DNA from: Gammaproteobacteria bacterium
GTDB lineage: Bacteria > Pseudomonadota > Gammaproteobacteria > Steroidobacterales > Steroidobacteraceae
Length of the DNA: 35,013 nucleotides
Assembly (NCBI GenBank): GCA_030040795.1
Contig: JASHTA010000458.1
Coordinates: forward strand, 1 to 35,013
Reading direction: 5' to 3'
Every line of letters begins with the position of its first letter. Within the stretch, counting starts at the first letter, position 1. The notes under the pieces are model-generated. The model was not told the origin of the DNA. It ran no database searches and was given only the letters and a program-made list of their open reading frames with translations. The position numbers and the translations under genes are program-made. Shown here piece after piece: positions 15,877-24,071 of the stretch.

Positions 15877-17658
15877 CTATCCCATTCCCTGCACGCCGGC
15901 GACTCGTACGAGACGCGCATCGAGCGCGGCGATTCTGCGCCGCAGCTCGTCGATGGCCGACGACCGATCGGCGGCTCGCTCCGCACTGCGCCGGCGGATC
16001 GCGATGCCGTTGGCGATCGCGGTATCAATTCCGCCGACCGTCGTGTCGATCTGCCGCAGCATCTGTCGTTCCGCCTCGTGCACGCTCTTCTTCAGCCGCT
16101 CCTCGATATCGTGGCGAATCCGTCCCGCCTGTGTCTCGACGAGCTCGGTTGCCGTCGCCTTCATGCGCCTGACGATGAGGGGACCGGCCAGCATCCGCGG
16201 CAGCGCGAGGACGGCGGCGGAGGAGAGGAGTTTCAGGCTCGTCGGCTCGTACCAGAATTTGTAGTAGAAGTGAGACTCCGTCGTCCAGCGGGAATCGGTT
16301 CGGATGCCTTCGAACTGCACCGCGAACAGCTCGCTCGAATGACGCATCAGCTCATCGACGCTCTCCTGCAGGCTCGCCCAGAACCGGGAGCACAATGTCT
16401 CGAAGGCGCGCGAGAGCTCGACATCCTCGCGAACGAGCCAGCTCTCATAGGCGGAGCGGATCTCTTGGATGACCCGGTCTTCGAGACCGAGCTGCAGCTG
16501 CCGGGCCGGTTGCTTTTTCAGGTCGGAGAACCACCGGTCGACGCACTGGCCGATGTGGGCCTGCTGCTCGCGCATGAACGAGTCGAGGCCCGGCTCGATA
16601 TCCTCCTTGAGGAGCCTCCGCGCATCCGCTTCGAGCAATACCTGCGTGTCGGCTCGGACGCGCTCGGCCTTCGCCTTTTCTTCGCGAAACGCCGCGACGT
16701 TCGCCTCGAATCGCTCGAGCGGCTCGGTGAGCGCCTTCGATTCGACGTCGAGCGCGAAGCGCGCCTGCGCGAGCAGCCGCTTGAGACTGCGGACGAGCGA
16801 GCTCAGCCACGCGTCCGTCTTCTCGCTCGCCATGAAGCGGCGCAGGGTCGACTCGAGCTCGCGAAAGCCGCTGCGCGCGAGCGCCTCGGAATCTCCCGCC
16901 CGCTTCCCATCGAGCGCGAGCCGGGCGGAAACGGCAAAGATCGGTACCTCGGCGTCGAGCGCTTTGCGCACCGCCGCGCTCGAGAACGCCAGCGCCTCGC
17001 GAAGCTCCTCCGGACGGAGGTAGTCCGTCTTGTTGAGCACGCAAAAGACCTTGCCGGCGTAGGCGCGGATGTCCTTGAGGAAGTCGAGCTCGGCGCGGCT
17101 CACCGGTTGGTCGACGGAGGCCACGAACAGCACCGCATCGGCCTGCGGCAGGTACTTGCGAGTCTCGTCGGTGTTGTGCTCGTAGACGGAGCCGATGCCC
17201 GGCGTGTCGACGAGTCTCACGCCGTTCGCGAGCCAGGGCGAGGGATGATCGATGACGACGCGCTCGACGCCCTTCGCGTTGGCGGGATTGCCCCGCTCCG
17301 TCACGTACTCGCCGAGCGCCGCCGGCTCGATCGTGAGCCGTTGTCCGCCTCGCATCTCCATGTGAACCCGCACGTGAGGACCTGCGCGGATGGCCGTGAC
17401 GACCGAGGTGAGGGGTACAACGCCCGCGGGCAGCAAGGGCTCTCCGAGCAGGGCATTGATGATGCTGCTCTTGCCGCGCTTGAATTCGCCCGCGACGACG
17501 AGATTGAACACCTCGTCACCGAGCTTCTCCTCGAGCCAGCGACACGTCTCCGCGTCGACGCCGGGCAGCGCGGCCGCCTCGCGGAGACAACTCTCGAGCT
17601 CGAGGCGCCGCGAGTCGTCCGCGGCGTTTGCTCCCGGCAGGGCCATTGGACTGCTCAT
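15877..17658 (-). CDS. Dynamin-like GTPase (DLP 2); start MSSPMALPGAN at 17658 favoured
   Basis: G1 GEFKRGKSS, G3 DTPGIGS, G4 NKTD, YVTERGNPANAKGVERV; SD GGAAGGAG at 17667-17674. Confidence 0.9.
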   Translation of the reverse strand: MSSPMALPGANAADDSRRLELESCLREAAALPGVDAETCRWLEEKLGDEVFNLVVAGEFKRGKSSIINALLGEPLLPAGVVPLTSVVTAIRAGPHVRVHMEMRGGQRLTIEPAALGEYVTERGNPANAKGVERVVIDHPSPWLANGVRLVDTPGIGSVYEHNTDETRKYLPQADAVLFVASVDQPVSRAELDFLKDIRAYAGKVFCVLNKTDYLRPEELREALAFSSAAVRKALDAEVPIFAVSARLALDGKRAGDSEALARSGFRELESTLRRFMASEKTDAWLSSLVRSLKRLLAQARFALDVESKALTEPLERFEANVAAFREEKAKAERVRADTQVLLEADARRLLKEDIEPGLDSFMREQQAHIGQCVDRWFSDLKKQPARQLQLGLEDRVIQEIRSAYESWLVREDVELSRAFETLCSRFWASLQESVDELMRHSSELFAVQFEGIRTDSRWTTESHFYYKFWYEPTSLKLLSSAAVLALPRMLAGPLIVRRMKATATELVETQAGRIRHDIEERLKKSVHEAERQMLRQIDTTVGGIDTAIANGIAIRRRSAERAADRSSAIDELRRRIAALDARLVRVAGVQGMG

Positions 17659-17695
17659 GACGACGACTCCTTCCATCATGCGCTCGAGCGCATGC

Positions 17696-17819
17696 GGCAG
17701 GAGTCATCAGCGCCGGCCGCCCCAAGAAGGGGCGTCCGGTGCGTTCCGATGCTCGCGGCCCGCTCAGTCCCGGTTCCGGAAGCTCGAGCGAGTGGAGGAC
17801 CGCGGGGGACTCCATCCCC
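17696..17819 (-). ncRNA. Fluoride riboswitch-like element (crcB motif) R4 with an inserted stem, leader of DLP 2
   Basis: Minus strand GGGGATGGAGTCCCCC ... GGAACGCACCGGACGCCCCTTCTTGGGGCGGCCGGCGCTGATGACTCCTGCC: P1 and pseudoknot as in R3, long P2 (GC.CCGG.CGCCCC/GGGGCG.CCGG.GC), GCTGATGA; about 57 nt inserted between P1 and the AAC-GC segment. Confidence 0.72.
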
Positions 17820-17836
17820 AAGCGTGGTAGGACGAG

Positions 17837-17865
17837 AGGCTAATGAAGCTTTCCTCCAGCGTCAA
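17837..17865 (-). promoter_or_regulatory. Candidate sigma70-type promoter upstream of R4
   Basis: Minus strand TTGACG (17865-17860), 17-bp spacer, TAGCCT (17842-17837). Confidence 0.45.
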
Positions 17866-17936
17866 CGGCTTCGGACAACGGAGCTTCGAATGGCGCGGCT
17901 TCGGACGGCACGGCCTTTCGTGTCGACGCCGCAGAG

Positions 17937-19559
17937 GTGAGCGTCATGGACCTGCGCGAATACGAAACCGCGAAGTTCGAAATGGCGGAGATCGTTCGGG
18001 CAATCGTCGGCTCCGCGCCGCAAGGGGCCGCGGACATTTCGGATGCCGCACGCGATCTCTTCGGACGGCTCGCGGAGGACCGCTTCAATCTGGTTGTGGC
18101 GGGGCGGTTCAGCCGAGGCAAGACGACGCTCATGAACGCAATTCTCGGCACGGACCGCCTTCCAACCGGAGTGCTGCCGCTCACGTCGGTCATCACGAGC
18201 GTCGCGTATGGGAGCCGCGAGCGTGTGCAGATCGACCCCGAAGGCGCAGCGATTGGGTTCGAGATCGCCATGGAAGCGCTGCCGGACTACATCACCGAGT
18301 GCGGCAATCCCGGTAACGTGCGCCGAATCCGGGCGGCGCGCATCGAGCTGCCGGCCGAGATCCTGAGGCGAGGATTCTACTTCATCGACACGCCCGGCCT
18401 CGGCTCCGCCATGGCTGAGAACAGTCGCACCACTGAAGCGTTTCTGCCTCAAGCGGACGCCGCGATACTCGTCTCCGGCTACGACGGACCGCTCGCCGGC
18501 GAGGAGCTCCAAGTGGCGCGAGCGATCGGCGCGGCGGACCGGCCGCTCTTCGTCGTGCTCAACAAGTGCGATCTGATCGACGCGCGATCGAGGTTCGAGG
18601 TGGAGCGCTACGTTCGCGCGAGGCTGGAGGATGTTCTGCCGCGGTCCCCGATGCGGCTTTTTCCGGTTTCGGCCCTGACCGGCTTCATGGCGAGGATGAA
18701 AGGCGATCGAGCGGGATACGCCGGAAGCGGCGTCGCACACCTCGAGGAGGCGCTGACGCGCTTTTTGCTCGAGGAGAAGAGCCGCGTGGTGCTCGGCGGC
18801 CTGATGCGTCGCGTCGGGGAACTGCTGGAGCGGGTCGAATCGGCGAGCCTGCAGCCGGGGCTGGTCAGGCGTCTTGCAGCGCTGTCCGAGCGTCTGGCGC
18901 CGCGGCGCGGTGCTGCCTCGTCCGGCGGTCCGGCAAAGACGAGGATGGAGGACTGCTCGATCTGTCTTCGGGTTCGCGAGGCGGTATCGGACTTCTTGCG
19001 CCGGTATCAGCTCGATCTCGTCACGCAGGGCGGCGAACGCGATCGGTTGGCCGCGGCAGGGGGTCTATGCGGGAGACACCTCTGGCTCTACGCCTCGATT
19101 GCCGCCGAGCGGGACGTTTGCCTCGCTCTCGCGCCGCTCGTCGAGAGAATGGGCAAGGTGCTGCAGGAAACGCCCTCTACGATGGCGGACGCGAAGCTCG
19201 ATTCGACGATCGCCGTATGCAGGCTCTGCGAAAGGCAGCGGGAGAGCGAGGCACAGGCGGTCACCGCTTTCATCGGAAGGCTCGAAGCGCTGCGCACCGG
19301 CGCGCCCGGAGACCTCCCGTCCGTTTGTCTGCCGCACTTGCGAGCGGTTGCCCGCCACGCGACGGACGGCCGGCTGCTGCGGAGGCTCGTCGAGCGCCAG
19401 ACGGACGCGGCTCACCGTCTCGCCGAGGACATGCGCCGATACACGCTGAAGCACGACGGCTTGCGCCGTGGACTTGCGACGGAAGAGGAGACACGGGCCG
19501 CGCGGAATGCGATTGCCTTTCTCGCGGCGGACCGCTCGTTGGCGACGGATCGGGGGTAA
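17937..19559 (+). CDS. Dynamin-like GTPase with C-terminal Cys-rich (DUF6062-like) domain (DLP 3); GTG 17937 or ATG 17946 start
   Basis: G1 GRFSRGKTT, G3 DTPGLGS, G4 NKCD, YITECGNPGNVRRI; C-terminal CSIC...GGLCGRHLW...CRLC...SVCLPHL. Confidence 0.88.
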   Translation: MSVMDLREYETAKFEMAEIVRAIVGSAPQGAADISDAARDLFGRLAEDRFNLVVAGRFSRGKTTLMNAILGTDRLPTGVLPLTSVITSVAYGSRERVQIDPEGAAIGFEIAMEALPDYITECGNPGNVRRIRAARIELPAEILRRGFYFIDTPGLGSAMAENSRTTEAFLPQADAAILVSGYDGPLAGEELQVARAIGAADRPLFVVLNKCDLIDARSRFEVERYVRARLEDVLPRSPMRLFPVSALTGFMARMKGDRAGYAGSGVAHLEEALTRFLLEEKSRVVLGGLMRRVGELLERVESASLQPGLVRRLAALSERLAPRRGAASSGGPAKTRMEDCSICLRVREAVSDFLRRYQLDLVTQGGERDRLAAAGGLCGRHLWLYASIAAERDVCLALAPLVERMGKVLQETPSTMADAKLDSTIAVCRLCERQRESEAQAVTAFIGRLEALRTGAPGDLPSVCLPHLRAVARHATDGRLLRRLVERQTDAAHRLAEDMRRYTLKHDGLRRGLATEEETRAARNAIAFLAADRSLATDRG

Positions 19560-19649
19560 CCCGAACGGGTAACCCGCCCGGACCACATGCTATATTGCAG
19601 AGGCCTTTGGTGGCTCGCTGCTCGGTGTACCCCGCTCTGCAACGGCGCG

Positions 19650-19687
19650 CCCCGGACCACTGAGTTAACCCCGGACCGCTGAGTTAA
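19650..19687. repeat. Two tandem 19-nt direct repeats upstream of the DyP/encapsulin operon
   Basis: ccccggaccactgagttaa (19650-19668) and ccccggaccgctgagttaa (19669-19687), one mismatch. Confidence 0.85.
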
Positions 19688-19697
19688 GGAGTCACGC

Positions 19698-20759
19698 GTG
19701 CCGTCCCCCGTGCCGCAACCAGTCGTCGCCTCGCTCACGCGCGCCTCCGTCTTTCTCGTCGTGGCCGTAAACGCGGGGCCGGAATGCAATGCGGCAGTCC
19801 GGGCTCTGTGCAATGATCTCGCCGCTCTTCTGCGTGCGGTGAGCTTCCGGGATCTCGATGGCCGGTTGTCCTGCGTCATGGGGTTCGGCTCCGATGCCTG
19901 GGACCGCCTGTTCGGAGCGCCGAGGCCGAAGGAGCTGCACCCCTTCCGCGAAATACGCGGCCGCCATCACGCGGTGGCAACGCCGGGCGACATCCTCTTT
20001 CACATCCGCGCCACGCGCATGGATCTGTGCTTCGAGCTCGCGGCGCAGATCATGTCGCGGCTCGGCAACGCGGTTTCCGCGTTGGACGAAGTGCACGGCT
20101 TCAAATTTTTCGACGATCGCGACCTGCTCGGGTTCGTCGATGGAACGGAAAACCCCGTCGATCAAGCGGCGCTCGACGCGACGATCATCGGCGAGGAGGA
20201 CGCCGCGTTCGCCGGCGGAAGCTATGTGATCGTGCAGAAGTACCTTCACGACCTGAAAGCCTGGAACGGCCTGCCGGTCGAGCAACAAGAGAGAATCGTC
20301 GGCAGAACCAAATTGTCGGATATCGAGCTGGACGATACCGTCAAGGCAAGCTTCGCACACAACGTGCTGACCTCCGTCGTAGAGGATGGCAAGCAGCTCG
20401 AGATCGTGCGCGACAACATGCCGTTCGGGGAGGTGGGGAAGGGAGAGTTCGGGACGTATTTCATCGGTTACGCCCGGTCGCCCCGGAGAATCGAGCGGAT
20501 GCTCGAGAACATGTTCGTCGGCCAGCCGCCGGGCAACTACGACCGGCTCCTGGACTTCAGCCGTGCGGTGACGGGAACGCTCTTCTTCGTGCCCTCGGCG
20601 ACATTTTTGGACGATGTCTCGACCCAGGCATCGCCGCCGTCGGGCGCCGCCCCGAACGCCGACCCGCGCGAACCCCGGGATCCATCCCGCCCGCGAGGGT
20701 CTTCGCCCGACGGCTCACTCGGAATTGGCTCACTGAAAAGAGAGACCGGACATGAATAA
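19698..20759 (+). CDS. Dyp-type peroxidase with C-terminal encapsulin cargo-loading peptide
   Basis: GFVDGTENP heme-peroxidase motif; C-terminus DGSLGIGSLKRETGHE matches the known DyP encapsulin-targeting peptide type. Confidence 0.93.
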   Translation: MPSPVPQPVVASLTRASVFLVVAVNAGPECNAAVRALCNDLAALLRAVSFRDLDGRLSCVMGFGSDAWDRLFGAPRPKELHPFREIRGRHHAVATPGDILFHIRATRMDLCFELAAQIMSRLGNAVSALDEVHGFKFFDDRDLLGFVDGTENPVDQAALDATIIGEEDAAFAGGSYVIVQKYLHDLKAWNGLPVEQQERIVGRTKLSDIELDDTVKASFAHNVLTSVVEDGKQLEIVRDNMPFGEVGKGEFGTYFIGYARSPRRIERMLENMFVGQPPGNYDRLLDFSRAVTGTLFFVPSATFLDDVSTQASPPSGAAPNADPREPRDPSRPRGSSPDGSLGIGSLKRETGHE

Positions 20760-21555
20760 TCTTCATCGGGAACTCGCCCCCATCTCCGAAAAGGCCTGGG
20801 CTCAGATCGAAGAGGAGGCCGCTCGGACTCTCAAACGCCACTTGGCGGCGCGCCGTGTCGTGGACACGCATGGCCCGAAGGGCCTCGATCTTGCCGCGGT
20901 CGGCACCGGCCATCTCCGGGAGATCCAGTCGCCGGGTGACGGGATCAAGGCCGCCCAGCACCTGGCGCGGACGCTCGTCGAGCTGCGCGCTCCGTTCGAG
21001 CTCACGCGTCATGCGATCGACGATGTGGAACGCGGCTCAACGGATTCGGACTGGGCACCTTTGAAGGAAGCGGCACGCAGGATCGCTTTCGCCGAAGACC
21101 GTGCCGTGTTCGATGGATACGCCGCCGCGGGAATCCAGGGCGTCCGTCAAGGCGCGAGCAATCCGGTCTTGCAGCTCCCGGCCGACGTCAAGGGCTATCC
21201 GGCCGCGGTAGCACAGGCGGTAAGCCAATTGCGCGTGGCCGGCGTCAACGGCCCTTACACTCTCGTACTGGGACAGGCGCCCTACACGAGCGTCAGCGGC
21301 GCCAGCGACGAAGGTTATCCGATCCTGCGGCACATTCAGCGCCTGGTCGACGGCGAGATCGTTTGGGCGCCGGCCATCGAAGGGGGTATCGTCCTGACGA
21401 CCCGTGGCGGTGATTTTGAGCTGGATATCGGCCAGGACGTCTCCATCGGTTACCAAAGCCATTCCAGCGCGAGCGTTGAATTGTACTTCCTCGAGACCTT
21501 CACGTTCCGGCTGCTGACAACCGAGGCTGCCGTGGCGTTCTCCGCCGCGCCTTGA
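20752..21555 (+). CDS. Encapsulin shell protein, family 1 (linocin M18-like)
   Basis: MNNLHRELAPISEKAWAQIEEEAARTLKRHLAARRVVDTHGPKG...GIQGVRQGASN; overlaps the DyP stop by 8 nt. Confidence 0.94.
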   Translation: MNNLHRELAPISEKAWAQIEEEAARTLKRHLAARRVVDTHGPKGLDLAAVGTGHLREIQSPGDGIKAAQHLARTLVELRAPFELTRHAIDDVERGSTDSDWAPLKEAARRIAFAEDRAVFDGYAAAGIQGVRQGASNPVLQLPADVKGYPAAVAQAVSQLRVAGVNGPYTLVLGQAPYTSVSGASDEGYPILRHIQRLVDGEIVWAPAIEGGIVLTTRGGDFELDIGQDVSIGYQSHSSASVELYFLETFTFRLLTTEAAVAFSAAP

Positions 21556-22088
21556 CCTCCTTCGATCTGGTCGGCTATGCCGCGGCGGCGTGCACCACGC
21601 TCGCCTTTGTGCCACAGCTGCTGAAAATCCGCCGCGAGCGCTCCACCGACGACATCTCCGGCGGCATGTACGTGGTGTACATCGCCGGCCTCGCCCTGTG
21701 GCTCGCTTACGGCGTTCTCGTCGCCTCCTGGCCGGTCATCATCGCGAACGCCGCGACGATGTGTTTCGCAACCGCAGTGCTCTCGATGAAATGGCGCTTC
21801 ACCCGTTCCTCTGCGGTTCCAAAGGGCCTGCAGAGGAGCGATCACTGTCCGCTTTGCGGGCAGCCTAACGACTGCGGGTCGAGCGCGGGCGCGCGAGCCT
21901 GCTGGTGCGTCGACGCCGCCATCTCTGCAAAGGCGCTCGAAGCCATTCCGCCCGGGCTGCGGGGTAAGGCCTGTTTGTGCAAGGCCTGCGCCTGCGGGCA
22001 GGCGCGAGCGCCTCATCAATCGAATCCGTCGCTGGCAGGCGAGCGGCTCGTTCGAGTATCATGCTCGACCCAGAGCGGCGGCAGTTGA
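21552..22088 (+). CDS. SemiSWEET/PQ-loop membrane protein fused to a C-terminal Cys-rich (CWC-like) domain (TTG start overlapping encapsulin stop)
   Basis: DLVGYAAAACTTLAFVPQLLKIRRERSTDDIS (SemiSWEET) followed by CPLCGQPNDCG...CWCVDAAISAKALEAIPPGLRGKACLCKACACG. Confidence 0.78.
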   Translation: MTSFDLVGYAAAACTTLAFVPQLLKIRRERSTDDISGGMYVVYIAGLALWLAYGVLVASWPVIIANAATMCFATAVLSMKWRFTRSSAVPKGLQRSDHCPLCGQPNDCGSSAGARACWCVDAAISAKALEAIPPGLRGKACLCKACACGQARAPHQSNPSLAGERLVRVSCSTQSGGS

Positions 22089-22089
22089 A

Positions 22090-23466
22090 GTGCCCGAAAG
22101 CCCGAATTCCATCCAAGAGCGCATCCGGCGCCTGCTCACCTCCCGTACCCAGCGCCTGTTTCTTCAGGTGGGACTGCCCTGGGCCGCGGCCCTGCTCGTC
22201 GGGCTGATCTCCGTGCTCTACGCGAATTGGAGCACGGACGTCTACGACGTATTCGTCGCATGGATCACGCCACGCTGGTGGCTCGCGTTCGTGCTGACCC
22301 CGGGCCTCACGGTGATCGGCGTCTATCTCACTCGCCGGTGGTTCTACGGCAGCGAGGGCAGCGGCATCCCTCAGGTGATCGCAGCAGTCCATGCTCCGCG
22401 CGGGGACGACGACACGCTGATGCAGCGCCTGTTCGGCCTGCGCGTGATCTTGGGCAAGATCGGCGTGTCGCTCATCGGACTTCTCGGAGGCCTCACGCTC
22501 GGGCGCGAGGGACCGACGGTGCATATCGGCGCAGCGATCATGGCAGAGACCCGGCGCTTCTATCCGCGCGGGAGCCCGCGGCTCGAGCGGCAGTTGTTGA
22601 TTGCCGGAGCGGCGGCAGGCTTGTCGGGCGCATTCAATACGCCTCTCGCCGGCGTCGTCTTCGCGATCGAGGAGATCGCGCGCGACTTCGAGACCCGCAC
22701 CAACGGCACCATGATCACCGCGGTGGTGTTTGCGGGGCTCACCTCGCTTGCGCTCGCCGGCAACTATCTTTATTTCGGCCAGCTCGACGTGCCCGGCAGC
22801 TTGCACCTGACGTTCATCCTGCCGGTGATCGTTGCGGCGGTCGCCTGCGGGCTGCTCGGAGCGGCATTCAATCTGGCGGTGCTGCGCTGGATGAAATGGA
22901 TGCCGGCGCCCTTGCAGGCACTCAAGGTCAGGCGTCCGCTCTGGTACGCGCTGTTGAGCGGCTTCATCATCGCGGGTATTGGAATCGCTACGCGCGGGCA
23001 GACCTGGGGCAGCGGGTACGATCAGGCCCGCGCGCTGCTTCATGGCACGGCGCCTCTCAGCCAGGCGTTCGGTGCTACCAAGTGGGTGTCGTTGGTCGTC
23101 AGCTACCTGGTCGGCCTGCCGGGCGGACTCTTCTCTCCTTCGCTCTCGATCGGAGCGGGCGTTGCGCAATGGGTGCACGCGCTCTTCTCGTCGACTTCTA
23201 TGGCGGCCGTGATCGCTCTCTGCATGACGGGCTACCTCGCGGCGGTCACCCAGTCACCGATCACCTCATTCGTGATCGTGATGGAGATGACCAATGGCAC
23301 GGGCATGGTCATTCCGATGATGGCGACGGCGCTCGTGTCGGCACGCATCGCCGGCCTGTTCACCCCGCCGCTTTACGAAGCGCTCGCCGAGCTCAAGTAC
23401 TTCAACTACGAGCCGCCCGCCGAGGCTCGCGTGATGCCGGGTCCGCAGCCGCCCGCGGCGGCATGA
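22090..23466 (+). CDS. ClC-family voltage-gated chloride channel/transporter
   Basis: GSGIPQVI, GGLTLGREGPTVHIGAAI, GLPGGLFSPSLSIGAGVAQ. Confidence 0.92.
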   Translation: MPESPNSIQERIRRLLTSRTQRLFLQVGLPWAAALLVGLISVLYANWSTDVYDVFVAWITPRWWLAFVLTPGLTVIGVYLTRRWFYGSEGSGIPQVIAAVHAPRGDDDTLMQRLFGLRVILGKIGVSLIGLLGGLTLGREGPTVHIGAAIMAETRRFYPRGSPRLERQLLIAGAAAGLSGAFNTPLAGVVFAIEEIARDFETRTNGTMITAVVFAGLTSLALAGNYLYFGQLDVPGSLHLTFILPVIVAAVACGLLGAAFNLAVLRWMKWMPAPLQALKVRRPLWYALLSGFIIAGIGIATRGQTWGSGYDQARALLHGTAPLSQAFGATKWVSLVVSYLVGLPGGLFSPSLSIGAGVAQWVHALFSSTSMAAVIALCMTGYLAAVTQSPITSFVIVMEMTNGTGMVIPMMATALVSARIAGLFTPPLYEALAELKYFNYEPPAEARVMPGPQPPAAA

Positions 23467-23547
23467 GGCACGTCGAAGTCCGACCCGCGGGTCCGTGCAG
23501 CTGCGTTAGGATAACGCGCCGCGGCGCTGCGGCGGGGGTCACGTCCG

Positions 23548-24069
23548 ATGAGCGATTTTCCCGAGGTGTTCTCCGATACCTCCACCGTCACGGAGGCGAA
23601 GCTCGAGTTCGTCTTTCAAATTCGCCTGTGGTTCACGCGGGTACAGAACATCGAGAACATGCCCTCCGGCGCCGGCCGGGGCGCCGTCTACGTCGACCGC
23701 GGCACGATAGAGGGCCCACGGCTCACCGGGACCGTCGTCCCGGACAGCGGAGGCGACTGGGCGCTCTTCCGCCCCGACGGCGTGCTCGCGACCGACGCGC
23801 GCTACATGCTTCGCGCGGACGACGGCACGCTGATCCTCCTTCATAACCGCGGCTATCTCTGGGGCCGCAAGGCGGATGTGATGCCGCGGATCCGCGCGTG
23901 GATCTTCGCGGGAGGCCCGCCGGTTGCGCACTCCGAGTACTACCTTCGAGCGTTTCCCACCTTCGAGGTCGAAGCAGGCAAGCACGACTGGCTGATGCGG
24001 CATGTCGTCGTCGGCGTCGGGGAGCGGCAGGGAGACGGTAACCTGATCCGCTACTACGCGTTGCTCTGA
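23548..24069 (+). CDS. DUF3237 family protein
   Basis: GRGAVYVDRGTIEGPRLTGTVVPDSGGDWALFRPDGVLATDARYMLRADDGTLI...FEVEAGKHDWLMRHVVVGVGER. Confidence 0.75.
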   Translation: MSDFPEVFSDTSTVTEAKLEFVFQIRLWFTRVQNIENMPSGAGRGAVYVDRGTIEGPRLTGTVVPDSGGDWALFRPDGVLATDARYMLRADDGTLILLHNRGYLWGRKADVMPRIRAWIFAGGPPVAHSEYYLRAFPTFEVEAGKHDWLMRHVVVGVGERQGDGNLIRYYALL

Positions 24070-24071
24070 GC

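Noticed and set aside
17836-17860. Possible fifth fluoride riboswitch upstream of DLP 3 (GGCTAATGAAGC)
   Set aside because: Only the GCTAATGA string matches; no plus-strand P1 hairpin or pseudoknot partner lies upstream.
15754-17940. 728-aa plus-strand ORF starting inside R3
   Set aside because: Antisense to the well-supported dynamin-like GTPase (DLP 2) and lacks recognisable domains; typical mirror ORF of GC-rich coding DNA.
22090-23466. ClC protein as a CLC-F fluoride/proton antiporter
   Set aside because: Signature is GSGIP and GREGP as in chloride-type ClCs, not the distinctive CLC-F selectivity region; no fluoride riboswitch directly upstream.
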